64,000 bases of DNA from Ollibium composti. GTDB lineage: Bacteria > Pseudomonadota > Alphaproteobacteria > Rhizobiales > Rhizobiaceae. Position numbers and translations under genes: made by a program. The notes beneath the pieces were generated by a model. That model made no database searches, was not told the origin of the DNA, and saw nothing but the letters and a program-made list of their open reading frames with translations. Below are positions 27,396 to 35,799 of this stretch, one piece after another. Position 1 is the stretch's first letter; each line of letters begins with the position of its first letter. The DNA lies in assembly GCF_004801285.1 (NCBI RefSeq), contig NZ_SSNY01000007.1, positions 186,001 through 250,000 of the forward strand, written 5' to 3'.

Positions 27396-28160
27396 TCAGG
27401 CCGGCTGCTGGTACGACACCCAGCGATCGTGCTTGGCCTGATAGGTCTGGCCGGTGCGCGTCAGTTCCGGGCTCGCCATCGGCACGATGCGGGCGGCGAT
27501 CTCGGAGGGGTGCGGCAGCGTCTCGGGATCTTCGCCGGGCACCGCCTGCGCCCGCATGGCGGTGCGGGTGGCGCCCGGATCGGCGGCGTTGACGCGCAGC
27601 GGGTAATTTTTCGTCTCGTCCGCCCAGGAGCGCATCATCGTCTCCACCGCTGCCTTGGAGGCCGCGTAGGGACCCCAGAAGGCGCGCGCCGAATGCGCGG
27701 CGTTGGACGACAGGATGATGGCGCGCCCGGCATCGGACAGGCGCAACAGCGGGTCGACCGAGCGGATCAGCCGCCATGTCGAGGTGACGTTGATCGCCAT
27801 CACCTTCTCGAAGGTCTTCGCCTCGATATGGCCGAGCGGCGAGATGGTGCCGAGCACGCCGGCATTCGCCACGAGGATGTCGAGCTTGCCCCAGCGCTCG
27901 TGGATGGCGCCGCCCAGCCGGTCGATGCCCTCCATATCGGCAAGGTCGAGCGGCACCAGCGTCGCTTCGCCCTTGCCGGTGCGGGCATGCTCGGCCTTGA
28001 TCTCGTCGTCCAGTTCCTCGAGCCCGCCGACGGTGCGCGCCACCGCGATCACATGCGCGCCGGCCGCCGCCATGTGCCTGGCGATGAAGTAGCCGATGCC
28101 GCGCGAGGCGCCGGTGACGACGGCGAGACGGCCGGTGAGATCGGGGATTGGGTCGGGCAT
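27396..28160 (-). CDS. SDR-family NAD(P)-dependent oxidoreductase
   Basis: This 254-residue classical short-chain dehydrogenase has the nucleotide-binding TGASRGIGYF near residue 16, the structural NAG (LVANAGVLG), and a catalytic set of Ser in ILSSNAAH with Tyr-x3-Lys in PYAASKAAVE. Substrate is unknown. The start at 28160 (MPDPIPDLTGR) is used because the longer frame runs into the palindromic repeat at 28189-28358. It lies downstream of purF on the same strand across that repeat. Confidence 0.9.
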   Translation of the reverse strand: MPDPIPDLTGRLAVVTGASRGIGYFIARHMAAAGAHVIAVARTVGGLEELDDEIKAEHARTGKGEATLVPLDLADMEGIDRLGGAIHERWGKLDILVANAGVLGTISPLGHIEAKTFEKVMAINVTSTWRLIRSVDPLLRLSDAGRAIILSSNAAHSARAFWGPYAASKAAVETMMRSWADETKNYPLRVNAADPGATRTAMRAQAVPGEDPETLPHPSEIAARIVPMASPELTRTGQTYQAKHDRWVSYQQPA

Positions 28161-28188
28161 GATATCCGCAAACGCTGTTTTGATGTGG

Positions 28189-28358
28189 GGTGCGTCCTTC
28201 GAGGCTCGCTTCGCTCGCACCTCAGGATGAGGAACGTTTGGCGCTAACCTCTTTTGGGGAGGGGCGTGGCACAACCTCCCTCATCCTGAGGTGCGAGCCC
28301 CCGGGTCTTGCCTTCGGCAAGCCTAAGGACAGGCTCCGCGAGCCTCGAAGGACGCACC
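28189..28358. repeat. Inverted pair of GTGCGTCCTTCGAGG repeats, locus 1
   Basis: The left unit (28189-28232) begins GGTGCGTCCTTCGAGGC and ends CTCAGGATGAGG. The right unit (28279-28358) is its complement, with a ~36-bp insertion carrying its own hairpin (CTTGCC-TTC-GGCAAG, 28308-28322). It fills the purF-SDR gap. A second copy pair is at 60332-60568. Confidence 0.85.
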
Positions 28359-28362
28359 GGAG

Positions 28363-29847
28363 TCACGATCCACCCACCGCCAGCAGCGACAGCGTGCGCA
28401 CATTGTCGGAATGCTCGAAATCGGCGAGGCGCGTGGGATATTGGCCGGTGAAGCAGGCATCGCAGAATTGCGGGACTTCATCGTTGCGGGCGGCCTCGCC
28501 GACGGCGCGGTATAGCCCGTCGATGGTGAGGAAGCCCAGCGAATCGACGCGGATGAATTCCGCCATCTCCTCGACCGACATGCGGGAGGCCAGGAGCTTG
28601 GATTTCTCCGGCGTGTCGACGCCGTAGAAGCAGGATGCGCGGGTCGGCGGCGAGGCGATGCGCATGTGCACTTCCTTCGCACCGGCATCGCGCACCATCT
28701 GCACGATCTTCTGGCTGGTCGTGCCGCGCACGATGGAATCATCCACCAGCACCACGCGCTTGCCCTCGATCATCCTGCGGTTGGCGTTGTGCTTCAGCTT
28801 CACGCCCATATGGCGGATGGAATCGCCGGGCGAAATGAAGGTGCGCCCGACATAATGGTTGCGGATGATGCCGAGCTCAAAGGGCAAGCCCGCTTCCTGC
28901 GAAAAGCCTATTGCCGCCGGCGTGCCGGAATCCGGCACCGGCACGACGACATCGGCCTCGACGGGATTCTCCCGTGCCAGCTCCGCCCCGATACGCTTCC
29001 TCACGTCATAGACGTTGCGGCCCTCCACGCTGGAATCCGGCCGGGCGAAATAGACATATTCGAAGATGCAGAAGCGCGTCTTCTGCGGCTCGAACGGGAA
29101 CAGGCTTTCGATGCCCTTCGAGGTGATGACGACCATCTCGCCCGGCTTGATGTCGCGCACGAAGCGGGCGCCGATGATGTCGAGCGCGCAGGTTTCGGAG
29201 GCGAGGATCCAGGCGCCGTCGAGGTCGCCCAGCACCAGCGGCCGGATGCCCAGCGGGTCGCGGCAGCCGATCATCTTCTTCGACGACAACGCCACCAGCG
29301 AGAAGGCGCCCTCGACCTGCCGCACCGCGTCGATGAAGCGGGCGTTGAGGTCGCGCTCCTTCGACATGGCGACGAGATGCAGGAGCGTCTCGGTGTCGGA
29401 GGTGGAGGAGAAGATCGCGCCCTGCTTCTGCAGCGTGCGCTGCACGGTCATGGCGTTGGTGAGGTTGCCGTTATGGGCGACGGCGAAGCCGCCGTCGGCG
29501 AGCTCGGCGAAGAAGGGCTGGATGTTGCGCAGGCCGGCGCCGCCGGTGGTGGCGTAGCGCGTATGACCGATGGCGCGGTTGCCGGGCAGCCGGTCGAGCA
29601 CCGACTGCTTGGTGAAGGTGTCGCCGATCAGGCCGACATGCCGCTCGACGTGGAATTGCGCGCCGTCATAGGAGACGATGCCTGCCGCTTCCTGGCCACG
29701 ATGTTGGAGGGCGTGCAGGCCCAGCGTGACGATGGCCGCCGCGTCCTGCCGACCGAAGATGCCGAACACGCCGCATTCGTCGTGGAAGTGATCGTCCGCC
29801 TCGGCCGAAAGTCCGTCGTCGGAAGGCACGTCGCCTGCGTCTGCCAT
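28363..29847 (-). CDS. purF: Amidophosphoribosyltransferase
   Basis: This protein of 494 residues catalyses the first committed step of purine synthesis, PRPP plus glutamine to phosphoribosylamine. A short propeptide precedes the N-terminal nucleophile Cys in DECGVFGIFG, so processing as in the Bacillus-type enzyme is expected. The glutaminase half has LQHRGQEAAGI and ATTGGAGLRN; the PRPP-binding loop is VVLVDDSIVRGTTS. Late cysteines (ASCFYGVD, FCDACFTG) fit the [4Fe-4S] form. The start at 29847 (MADAGD) is preferred to 29865. It lies 88 bp downstream of cvpA, the classic pairing. Confidence 0.96.
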   Translation of the reverse strand: MADAGDVPSDDGLSAEADDHFHDECGVFGIFGRQDAAAIVTLGLHALQHRGQEAAGIVSYDGAQFHVERHVGLIGDTFTKQSVLDRLPGNRAIGHTRYATTGGAGLRNIQPFFAELADGGFAVAHNGNLTNAMTVQRTLQKQGAIFSSTSDTETLLHLVAMSKERDLNARFIDAVRQVEGAFSLVALSSKKMIGCRDPLGIRPLVLGDLDGAWILASETCALDIIGARFVRDIKPGEMVVITSKGIESLFPFEPQKTRFCIFEYVYFARPDSSVEGRNVYDVRKRIGAELARENPVEADVVVPVPDSGTPAAIGFSQEAGLPFELGIIRNHYVGRTFISPGDSIRHMGVKLKHNANRRMIEGKRVVLVDDSIVRGTTSQKIVQMVRDAGAKEVHMRIASPPTRASCFYGVDTPEKSKLLASRMSVEEMAEFIRVDSLGFLTIDGLYRAVGEAARNDEVPQFCDACFTGQYPTRLADFEHSDNVRTLSLLAVGGS

Positions 29848-29935
29848 GGGCCGGAAGCCTCTCATCCGCTAAAGCCGCGATATAGGCTCATGACGGCCGG
29901 AAAGCAACGCATGCTACACCGCACGACCGGACGGA

Positions 29936-30571
29936 TCAATTGTTTGCCGGCGGTGCGTCGGCGGGTGCGCTGTCGTCCGGTCCGTCGGCCGGGGCGTTGC
30001 CCTGGTCGGCAGGTGCTGCCGCGGGCGGGCTGGCCGTATCGGCGCCCGGCGTGGCGGGTTCGTTGGGGCGCAGCTTCTTCAGGATAGCGTTTTCCGGGTC
30101 TTCCGGCAGCAGGGCCTCGATCCGGTTGCCGATGGATTCCAGCAGCGGCCGGGATTTGGCGTTGGCGATCCAGCCGGGCACCTTGTCGCCGGCCAGCCAG
30201 TTGAAGAACATCAGCGCCACGGCGACGACCAGGATGCCGCGCGCCGCGCCGTAGAGGAAGCCCAGCGTGCGGTCGAGCGCGCCGACCCTGGAATCGATGA
30301 TCCAGTCGGCGATCTTCATGGTGATGACGGTCACCACGATCAGCGCGATGACGAAGACGATGCCGGCAGCCGCCGCCATCGCGATCTTCTCGTTGTCGAT
30401 ATAGGGCTGCACATAGGGGATGACGGGCTTGTAGAAGAAGAACGCCGCCGCAGCGGCCGCCGCCCACGAGGCGATGGAAAGGACCTCGCGCGACAGGCCG
30501 CGCACCATCGCAAGCATCGCCGAGACAAGGGTGAAGCCGACGAGGATTCCGTCAAGCAGCGTAATCGGCAT
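29936..30571 (-). CDS. cvpA: CvpA family membrane protein
   Basis: This 211-residue protein has four hydrophobic helices in the first ~150 residues (LLDGILVGFTLVSAML to GILVVAVALMFFNWLAG) and a Pro/Ala/Asp-rich cytoplasmic or periplasmic tail of about 45 residues. It was named for colicin V production in E. coli but is now seen as an envelope-stress or membrane-homeostasis factor; no colicin genes are here. The start at 30571 (MPITLLDG) is chosen because the helix begins there. It lies between radA and purF on the same strand. Confidence 0.9.
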   Translation of the reverse strand: MPITLLDGILVGFTLVSAMLAMVRGLSREVLSIASWAAAAAAAFFFYKPVIPYVQPYIDNEKIAMAAAAGIVFVIALIVVTVITMKIADWIIDSRVGALDRTLGFLYGAARGILVVAVALMFFNWLAGDKVPGWIANAKSRPLLESIGNRIEALLPEDPENAILKKLRPNEPATPGADTASPPAAAPADQGNAPADGPDDSAPADAPPANN

Positions 30572-30593
30572 GTGTTCCCAACTCCATGAGCCG

Positions 30594-32009
30594 TCAGTCG
30601 TCACCGGTGTCGCGGCTGCGGCGGGAGCCGGCGATGCGCGCCACAAGATCGGCAAGCTCGGTCGGTCGAAAAGCGCCGGCCCCTATTCCCCCGGCTATTT
30701 CCTCGCCGCCCTTGGCACTTCCCACGGGCAGGACCGCGCTTCCAAAACCCAGCTTTTCGGCCTCCTTGAGCCTCTGCTGCGCATGCGCAACCGGCCTCAC
30801 GGCGCCCGAAAGGCTGATTTCGCCGAAATAGACGCAATCGGCGGGCAGGGCAAGCCCGGTGAGCGACGACACCAGCGCCGCCGCTACTGCCAGGTCCGCC
30901 GCCGGCTCGGAGATGCGGTAGCCGCCGGCGACGTTCAGGTAGACGTCGTGCTGGGAAAACCGCACGCCGCAATGGGCCTCCAGCACGGCGAGGATCATCG
31001 CCAGCCGCGCGCTGTCCCAGCCGACCACGGCCCGGCGCGGCGTGCCGAGCGGGGAGGGGGCGACGAGCGCCTGTATTTCCACCAGCACCGGCCGCGTGCC
31101 TTCCATGCCGGCGAAGACGGCCGCACCGGGCGCCTTGGCGTGGCGCTCGCCGAGGAACAGTTCCGAGGGATTGGCCACCTCGCGCAGGCCCTTGTCGGAC
31201 ATCTCGAAGACGCCGATCTCGTCGGTCGGCCCGAATCGGTTCTTCACTGTGCGCAGGATGCGGTAGTGGTGGCCGCCTTCGCCCTCGAAATAGAGCACGC
31301 CGTCGACCATGTGCTCGACCACGCGCGGGCCGGCGATCTGGCCTTCCTTGGTGACGTGCCCGACCAGAACGACGGCAGCACCTGTCGATTTGGCATAGCG
31401 GATCATCGCCTGGGCCGCGGCGCGCACCTGCGTGACGGTGCCCGGCGCCGAATCGGCGAGGTCGGTCCACAGCGTCTGGATCGAATCGAGGATGACGAGG
31501 TCCGGGCGCCGGCCCTCGCCGATAGTGGCCAATATGTCCTCGACATTGGTCTCGGCCGCCAGTTCGACCGGAGACGCGGCAGCGCCCAATCTCTGCGCGC
31601 GCAGCCTGATCTGGGCGACGGCCTCTTCGCCCGAAACGTAGACGATGCGGTGGCCCTGACGGGCCAGCGCCGCCGCCGCCTGGGTGAGCAGGGTCGATTT
31701 GCCGATGCCAGGGTCGCCGCCGACCAGCAGCGCCGAACCGCGCACGAAACCGCCGCCGGTGGCCCGGTCGAGCTCGCCGATGCCCGACGCGATGCGCGGC
31801 GCGTCCTCGATGTCGCCGTCGAGCGAGGTGAGTGCCACGGCGCGGGCCTTGCGCGAACTTTTCAGCGCCCCCGGACCGGAGCCTATGCCGCCGGCCGTGC
31901 CTTCCTCGACCAGCGTGTTCCACTCGCCGCAGGCCTCGCACTTGCCTGCCCAGCGCGAGGAGACGTTGCCGCAGGCCTGGCAGATGAACTGGGTACGGGA
32001 CTTGGCCAA
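30594..32009 (-). CDS. radA: DNA repair protein RadA
   Basis: This 471-residue protein promotes branch migration in recombination. The N-terminal C4 zinc finger is FICQACG-x10-CEACG. The RecA-like core has Walker A GGDPGIGKSTLL near residue 99 and the RadA-specific KNRFG in LRTVKNRFGP. The last ~150 residues are the Lon-protease-like domain. It starts 4 bp after dnaB ends; RadA is itself a DnaB-like hexameric helicase in pneumococcus, so this close pairing is noteworthy. Confidence 0.96.
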   Translation of the reverse strand: MAKSRTQFICQACGNVSSRWAGKCEACGEWNTLVEEGTAGGIGSGPGALKSSRKARAVALTSLDGDIEDAPRIASGIGELDRATGGGFVRGSALLVGGDPGIGKSTLLTQAAAALARQGHRIVYVSGEEAVAQIRLRAQRLGAAASPVELAAETNVEDILATIGEGRRPDLVILDSIQTLWTDLADSAPGTVTQVRAAAQAMIRYAKSTGAAVVLVGHVTKEGQIAGPRVVEHMVDGVLYFEGEGGHHYRILRTVKNRFGPTDEIGVFEMSDKGLREVANPSELFLGERHAKAPGAAVFAGMEGTRPVLVEIQALVAPSPLGTPRRAVVGWDSARLAMILAVLEAHCGVRFSQHDVYLNVAGGYRISEPAADLAVAAALVSSLTGLALPADCVYFGEISLSGAVRPVAHAQQRLKEAEKLGFGSAVLPVGSAKGGEEIAGGIGAGAFRPTELADLVARIAGSRRSRDTGDD

Positions 32010-32013
32010 CGGA

Positions 32014-33510
32014 CTACTCGAACCGCTCCGGCAGGTGGCTGTCGTCGGCGAGATCGGAGAAGCGGGTGAACTCGCCTTGGAAAGCGAGGCCGACCGTGCC
32101 CGTCGGGCCGTGACGCTGCTTGGCGACGATGACCTCGGCCTTGCCGCGCGCCTCGTTCATGTCGGTTTCCCACTTGATGTGCTCTTCGGTGCCGAGCTTG
32201 GGCTCCTTGTTCTTCAGGTAATATTCCTCGCGGTAGACGAAGATCACCACATCGGCGTCCTGCTCGATGGAGCCCGATTCGCGCAGGTCCGAGAGCTGCG
32301 GGCGCTTGTCGTCGCGGCTTTCCACCTGACGCGACAGCTGCGACAACGCTATGATCGGCGTCGACAGCTCCTTGGCCAGCGCCTTCAGGCCGGTGGTGAT
32401 CTCGGTGATTTCCTGCACGCGATTCTCGCTCGCGCGCTTGGACGAGCCGGTCATCAGCTGGATATAGTCGATGACGATGACGTCGAGCCCGCGCTGGCGC
32501 TTCAGTCGCCGGGCGCGCGCCGCCAGCTGGGCGATCGAGATGCCGCCGGTCTGGTCGATGTAGAGCGGCAGCTTCTGCATGGTCTGCGAGCAGGCCACCA
32601 GCTTCTCGAAGTCGTGCTCGGAGATCTCGCCGCGCCTGATCTTGGAGGAGGGGATTTCCGTCTGTTCGGAGATGATGCGGGTGGCAAGCTGCTCCGACGA
32701 CATTTCCAGCGAGAAGAAGCCGACGACGCCGCCGTTCGCCGCCTTGAAGGTGCCGTCCGCCTGCTGGGCGGGCACATAGGCCTCGGCGATGTTGAAGGCG
32801 ATGTTGGTGGCGAGCGAGGTCTTGCCCATGCCTGGACGGCCGGCGAGCACGATCAGGTCGGACGGCTGCAGGCCGCCCATGCGCGCGTCGAGGTCGCGCA
32901 GGCCGGTGGCGATGCCCGACAGGTGGCCGTCGCGCATATAGGCGGCGTTGGCCATGTCGACGGCGGTCTTGACGGCATCGGTGAAGCTCTCGAAGCCGCC
33001 GTCGTAGCGGCCTGTCTCGGCCAGTTCGAACAGCCGCCGCTCGGCGTCCTCGATCTGCTCGCGCGGCGCCATATCGACCGGCGCGTCGTAGGCGATGTTG
33101 ACCATGTCCTCGCCGACGGTGATCAGCGCGCGCCGCGTGGCGAGGTCGTAGATGGCGCGGCCGTAGTCGGCGGCGTTGATGACGGTGACGGCCTCGGCGG
33201 CAAGGCGGGCGAGATACTGCGCCACCGTCATGTCGCCGACCTTCTCGTCGGCCGGCAGGAAGGTCTTGATCGTCACCGGATTGGCCATCTTGCCCATGCG
33301 GATCAGCTCGGCCGAAACCTCGAAGATTTTTCTGTGCAGCGGCTCGTAGAAATGGCTCGCCTTGAGGAAGTCAGAGACGCGGTAGAAGGCGTCGTTGTTG
33401 ACCAGCATAGCGCCGAGCAGCGCCTGCTCGGCCTCGATGTTGTTCGGCGCCTCGCGATAGAGCGGCGTCTCCGCCGCCACCGTGCCGAACTTTCTTGCCG
33501 CTTCCGCCAT
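32014..33510 (-). CDS. dnaB: Replicative DNA helicase
   Basis: This 498-residue hexameric helicase unwinds DNA ahead of the replisome. The N-terminal domain (NNIEAEQALLGAMLVNN) binds primase. The RecA-like C-terminal domain has Walker A AGRPGMGKTSLA near residue 220, Walker B LDVIVIDYIQLM and the arginine-finger region LSRQVESRDDKRPQLSDLRES. The insertion ADGTFKAANGG between the P-loop and the next strand is typical of alphaproteobacterial DnaB. No intein is present. It is the first gene of a dnaB-radA pair. Confidence 0.97.
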   Translation of the reverse strand: MAEAARKFGTVAAETPLYREAPNNIEAEQALLGAMLVNNDAFYRVSDFLKASHFYEPLHRKIFEVSAELIRMGKMANPVTIKTFLPADEKVGDMTVAQYLARLAAEAVTVINAADYGRAIYDLATRRALITVGEDMVNIAYDAPVDMAPREQIEDAERRLFELAETGRYDGGFESFTDAVKTAVDMANAAYMRDGHLSGIATGLRDLDARMGGLQPSDLIVLAGRPGMGKTSLATNIAFNIAEAYVPAQQADGTFKAANGGVVGFFSLEMSSEQLATRIISEQTEIPSSKIRRGEISEHDFEKLVACSQTMQKLPLYIDQTGGISIAQLAARARRLKRQRGLDVIVIDYIQLMTGSSKRASENRVQEITEITTGLKALAKELSTPIIALSQLSRQVESRDDKRPQLSDLRESGSIEQDADVVIFVYREEYYLKNKEPKLGTEEHIKWETDMNEARGKAEVIVAKQRHGPTGTVGLAFQGEFTRFSDLADDSHLPERFE

Positions 33511-33611
33511 GATATCCCCGATTCGATCCCGCCTGTCGGTATCAGAACAATGGCCGTTGCGCGCTGACCTGGGTGCATCACCGCCGATTCAACCGACGAA
33601 CTTTCCCGTGA

Positions 33612-33640
33612 TCCACAGGATGCCCGCGCCGTCCACAGGA
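33612..33640. repeat. TCCACAGGA direct repeat upstream of dnaB
   Basis: TCCACAGGA occurs at 33612-33620 and 33632-33640, exactly 20 bp apart (two helical turns). The first is preceded by TGA, giving TGATCCACA, one mismatch from the DnaA box TTATCCACA. It lies about 100 bp upstream of dnaB. Function is inferred only. Confidence 0.3.
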
Positions 33641-33701
33641 CTGAATTCCCGTAGCCGGATTCCTGTTGACTCGAATTTTTGGCAATCCTAGCGATTTTAA
33701 G

Positions 33702-33716
33702 GAACATATCAAGAAC
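33702..33716. promoter_or_regulatory. LexA-type SOS box (GTTC-N7-GTTC)
   Basis: The complement reads GTTC-TTGATAT-GTTC, an exact match to the direct-repeat LexA motif of alphaproteobacteria. It sits 16 bp downstream of a possible -35 TTGACT (33666) with a weak -10 near 33689, and 75 bp before the ATG of the secreted protein at 33792. dnaB starts 191 bp away on the other side. Confidence 0.5.
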
Positions 33717-33791
33717 ATATGCGGTGGGTTGACCACCCGGATCGCGGCTTCCAAGTTACGGTCGGGCGGGGCTTCAACCGGGAGCCCTCAT

Positions 33792-34397
33792 ATGAACAGG
33801 AATAGCATCGCCGCCTTTGTCTCTATCGCTATGCTCGCCGCGTTCGGCTTGGTGCCCGTCCGGGCCGCCGAGCCGACCGCCGCGCAACGCATGTCGGAAG
33901 CGGGGCCAGAACGGCAATCGTTGGAGAAACAGACGGGCACCTGGGACGTGGTCGCCAGCATCTGGCCGGCGCCGGGCGCCCAGCCGATCGTCAGCCGCGG
34001 CATCGTCGCCGAGCGCAAGATGATCGGCTCCATCCTGCAGGAGACGATGCATCCGGGGCCGGGCTCGCAGACGCCGGCCTTCACGCGGCTGGATTATCTC
34101 GATTTCGACCGCGTCGAGGGCCGCTGGAAATACGTGTCGATGGATACCCGCTTTCCGGTCAGCATCATGCCGGCAGCGAGTTTCGGTCCTGCTGAGCACG
34201 GCAGGATCGACGTCCACTTCACCCCGCAGGGTTTTGTCGGCTTCGGGCCGGAGGTCGAAGGCCGTTTCATGGTTTCCGACATGGCGATCTCCAGCCCGGA
34301 CGCGGACCACGCGCTGAAGGAACAGCATGTCCTGATGGCCGACGGAACGGGCAAGAGCTGGCTGTTCGTGCGCTACGAATACACCCGCCGCCATTGA
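33792..34397 (+). CDS. Secreted DUF1579-like protein
   Basis: This 201-residue protein has a signal peptide ending PVRAAEPT. The mature part has LEKQTGTWDVVASIWPAPGAQP, IVAERKMIGSILQETM, LDYLDFDRVEGRWKYVSMDTR and a final WLFVRYEYTRR. The WDV...G..LDFD..EGRW pattern resembles DUF1579 proteins, a beta-barrel related to nitrobindins and lipocalins, but no haem-binding His can be assigned. GGGAG precedes the ATG. A LexA-type box upstream could make it DNA-damage responsive, which would be unexpected for an exported protein. Confidence 0.78.
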   Translation: MNRNSIAAFVSIAMLAAFGLVPVRAAEPTAAQRMSEAGPERQSLEKQTGTWDVVASIWPAPGAQPIVSRGIVAERKMIGSILQETMHPGPGSQTPAFTRLDYLDFDRVEGRWKYVSMDTRFPVSIMPAASFGPAEHGRIDVHFTPQGFVGFGPEVEGRFMVSDMAISSPDADHALKEQHVLMADGTGKSWLFVRYEYTRRH

Positions 34398-34418
34398 TCG
34401 TGGAGCGGCGTCGCTGTT

Positions 34419-35378
34419 CTACAGCGCGTCGCCCCAATCGGCGCGCCGGGCCGTCTTAAAGGCAGCGCCGTCGCGCTTGGTGAACAGCCGCTCGGTGGCG
34501 TTGCCGTCCGGTTGGCACAGTTTCAGCGTCACCTTGCCGGAGCCGGTTTTCGGCGGTGCCAGCACGCGCGAACCGTGCTCAGGGGCGGGTTGGCGCGATG
34601 CGGCGAGATAGATGAACTTCTCGTCCTCCCACGGAACGTCCGCGTCCTTGGCGAGCCGATGCAGGCGCGAGCGCGCCACGCGACGCGAGAAATGGCACCA
34701 GTCGGGTGCGGCGAGCGGGCAGGGCTCGTGGTGAGGGCAGGGCGCCAGGATATGCGCGCCGGCGGCGATCAGCTGCGCGCGCGATTCCAGCATGCGCCGC
34801 CAGCCGGCCGGCGTGCCGGGTTCGACGATGAGCAGCGTGTCGGCGGTCAGCGCCCACAACCGCTCGACCAGTTTCGGCAGGGCGGGCGGCGGCAGTTCGT
34901 CGAGCACATAGGCGATTGCGACGAGGTCCGCCGGCTGGATGCCGGTCGGAAAAAGCGTCGCGTCGCCGGAAAGCCAGTCGCAGCGGACGGGCAGGGCGGC
35001 GGCAAGCGATTGGCCTGCCGTCCGCACCGGGGCGCTGGCTTCCAGTAGCACGGCATGGCCGAGCGCCGGCCACGCATCGGCGGCGGCCCATAGCATGGTT
35101 CCGGGACCGGCGCCGACATCGAGCAGGGTTTGTGGCGAAAAATCCGGGCGGGCGGTTTCCAGCGCCTCGATCGCCGCGCGCACGGCGGCGTAGGTCGCCG
35201 GCAACCGTTGCGCCAGATAGGCTTTCACGGCGAGGTCGTCCGCCATGTGCAGGCGTCCGTCGCGCACTTCCGCGCGGTAACGGTCCGACAGCGCCTTGCC
35301 GGCAGTCCTCAGCGCGGTAAGCGGCGTGCCCTCCAGCATCGCGTCCACGCCTTGCCTGAGCAGTGCCGGCAGTTCCAC
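34419..35378 (-). CDS. Rsm22-family small ribosomal subunit assembly protein
   Basis: This 319-residue protein of the Rsm22 family (METTL17 in mitochondria) is associated with small-subunit assembly. It has a methyltransferase-like fold with LLDVGAGPGTMLWAAADA, VAIAYVLDELPPP and LLIVEPGTPAGWR. The cysteines in APCPHHEPCPLAAPDWCHF match positions reported to bind a [4Fe-4S] cluster in eukaryotic homologues. Whether it methylates rRNA is unknown. It overlaps nothing and is 3 bp downstream of the ynfA stop-to-start junction, so the two may be cotranscribed. Confidence 0.85.
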   Translation of the reverse strand: MELPALLRQGVDAMLEGTPLTALRTAGKALSDRYRAEVRDGRLHMADDLAVKAYLAQRLPATYAAVRAAIEALETARPDFSPQTLLDVGAGPGTMLWAAADAWPALGHAVLLEASAPVRTAGQSLAAALPVRCDWLSGDATLFPTGIQPADLVAIAYVLDELPPPALPKLVERLWALTADTLLIVEPGTPAGWRRMLESRAQLIAAGAHILAPCPHHEPCPLAAPDWCHFSRRVARSRLHRLAKDADVPWEDEKFIYLAASRQPAPEHGSRVLAPPKTGSGKVTLKLCQPDGNATERLFTKRDGAAFKTARRADWGDAL

Positions 35379-35381
35379 GGG

Positions 35382-35705
35382 TCAGGCTCCGCGTGGCGCC
35401 AGAAGGATGATCGAGGCTCCGGCAATGCAGACGGCGGCGCCGATCACGTCCCAGCGGTCCGGCCGCACGCCTTCGGCCAGCCACAGCCAGGCCAGCGAGG
35501 CGGCGATGTAGATGCCGCCATAGGTCGCATAGGAGCGGCCGGCGGCGTCCGCCGGCGTCAGCGCCAGCAGCCAGGCGAAGGCCAGCAGCGACAGCGTTCC
35601 CGGCACCAGCCAGGCGGCCGATTTGCCCAGCCGCCACCATGCCCAGAACGAGAAGCAGCCGGCGATTTCGGCAACCGCCGCCGCGATGTAGAGAAGATAG
35701 GCCAT
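35382..35705 (-). CDS. ynfA: YnfA/UPF0060 membrane protein
   Basis: This 107-residue protein has four transmembrane helices, matching Ynf[21 protein letters not shown], then [35 protein letters not shown] and [17 protein letters not shown]. The family resembles small multidrug resistance transporters, and some members export dyes or toxic cations. The ATG is fixed by the first helix. It lies directly upstream of the Rsm22 gene on the same strand. Confidence 0.92.
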   Translation of the reverse strand: MAYLLYIAAAVAEIAGCFSFWAWWRLGKSAAWLVPGTLSLLAFAWLLALTPADAAGRSYATYGGIYIAASLAWLWLAEGVRPDRWDVIGAAVCIAGASIILLAPRGA

Positions 35706-35799
35706 GAAACCCTGCCGGTATGACGGTCCCTTATTCGTCTCCCGGCAGGTAAAGGCAAGTGTCCATGCGGGGCCGCCGCTGCGGCGCCGAGCGCGGGCC

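Noticed and set aside
29936..30571. Bacteriocin production role for cvpA
   Set aside because: No bacteriocin, immunity or export genes are nearby; the name is historical and the gene is linked to purF as usual.
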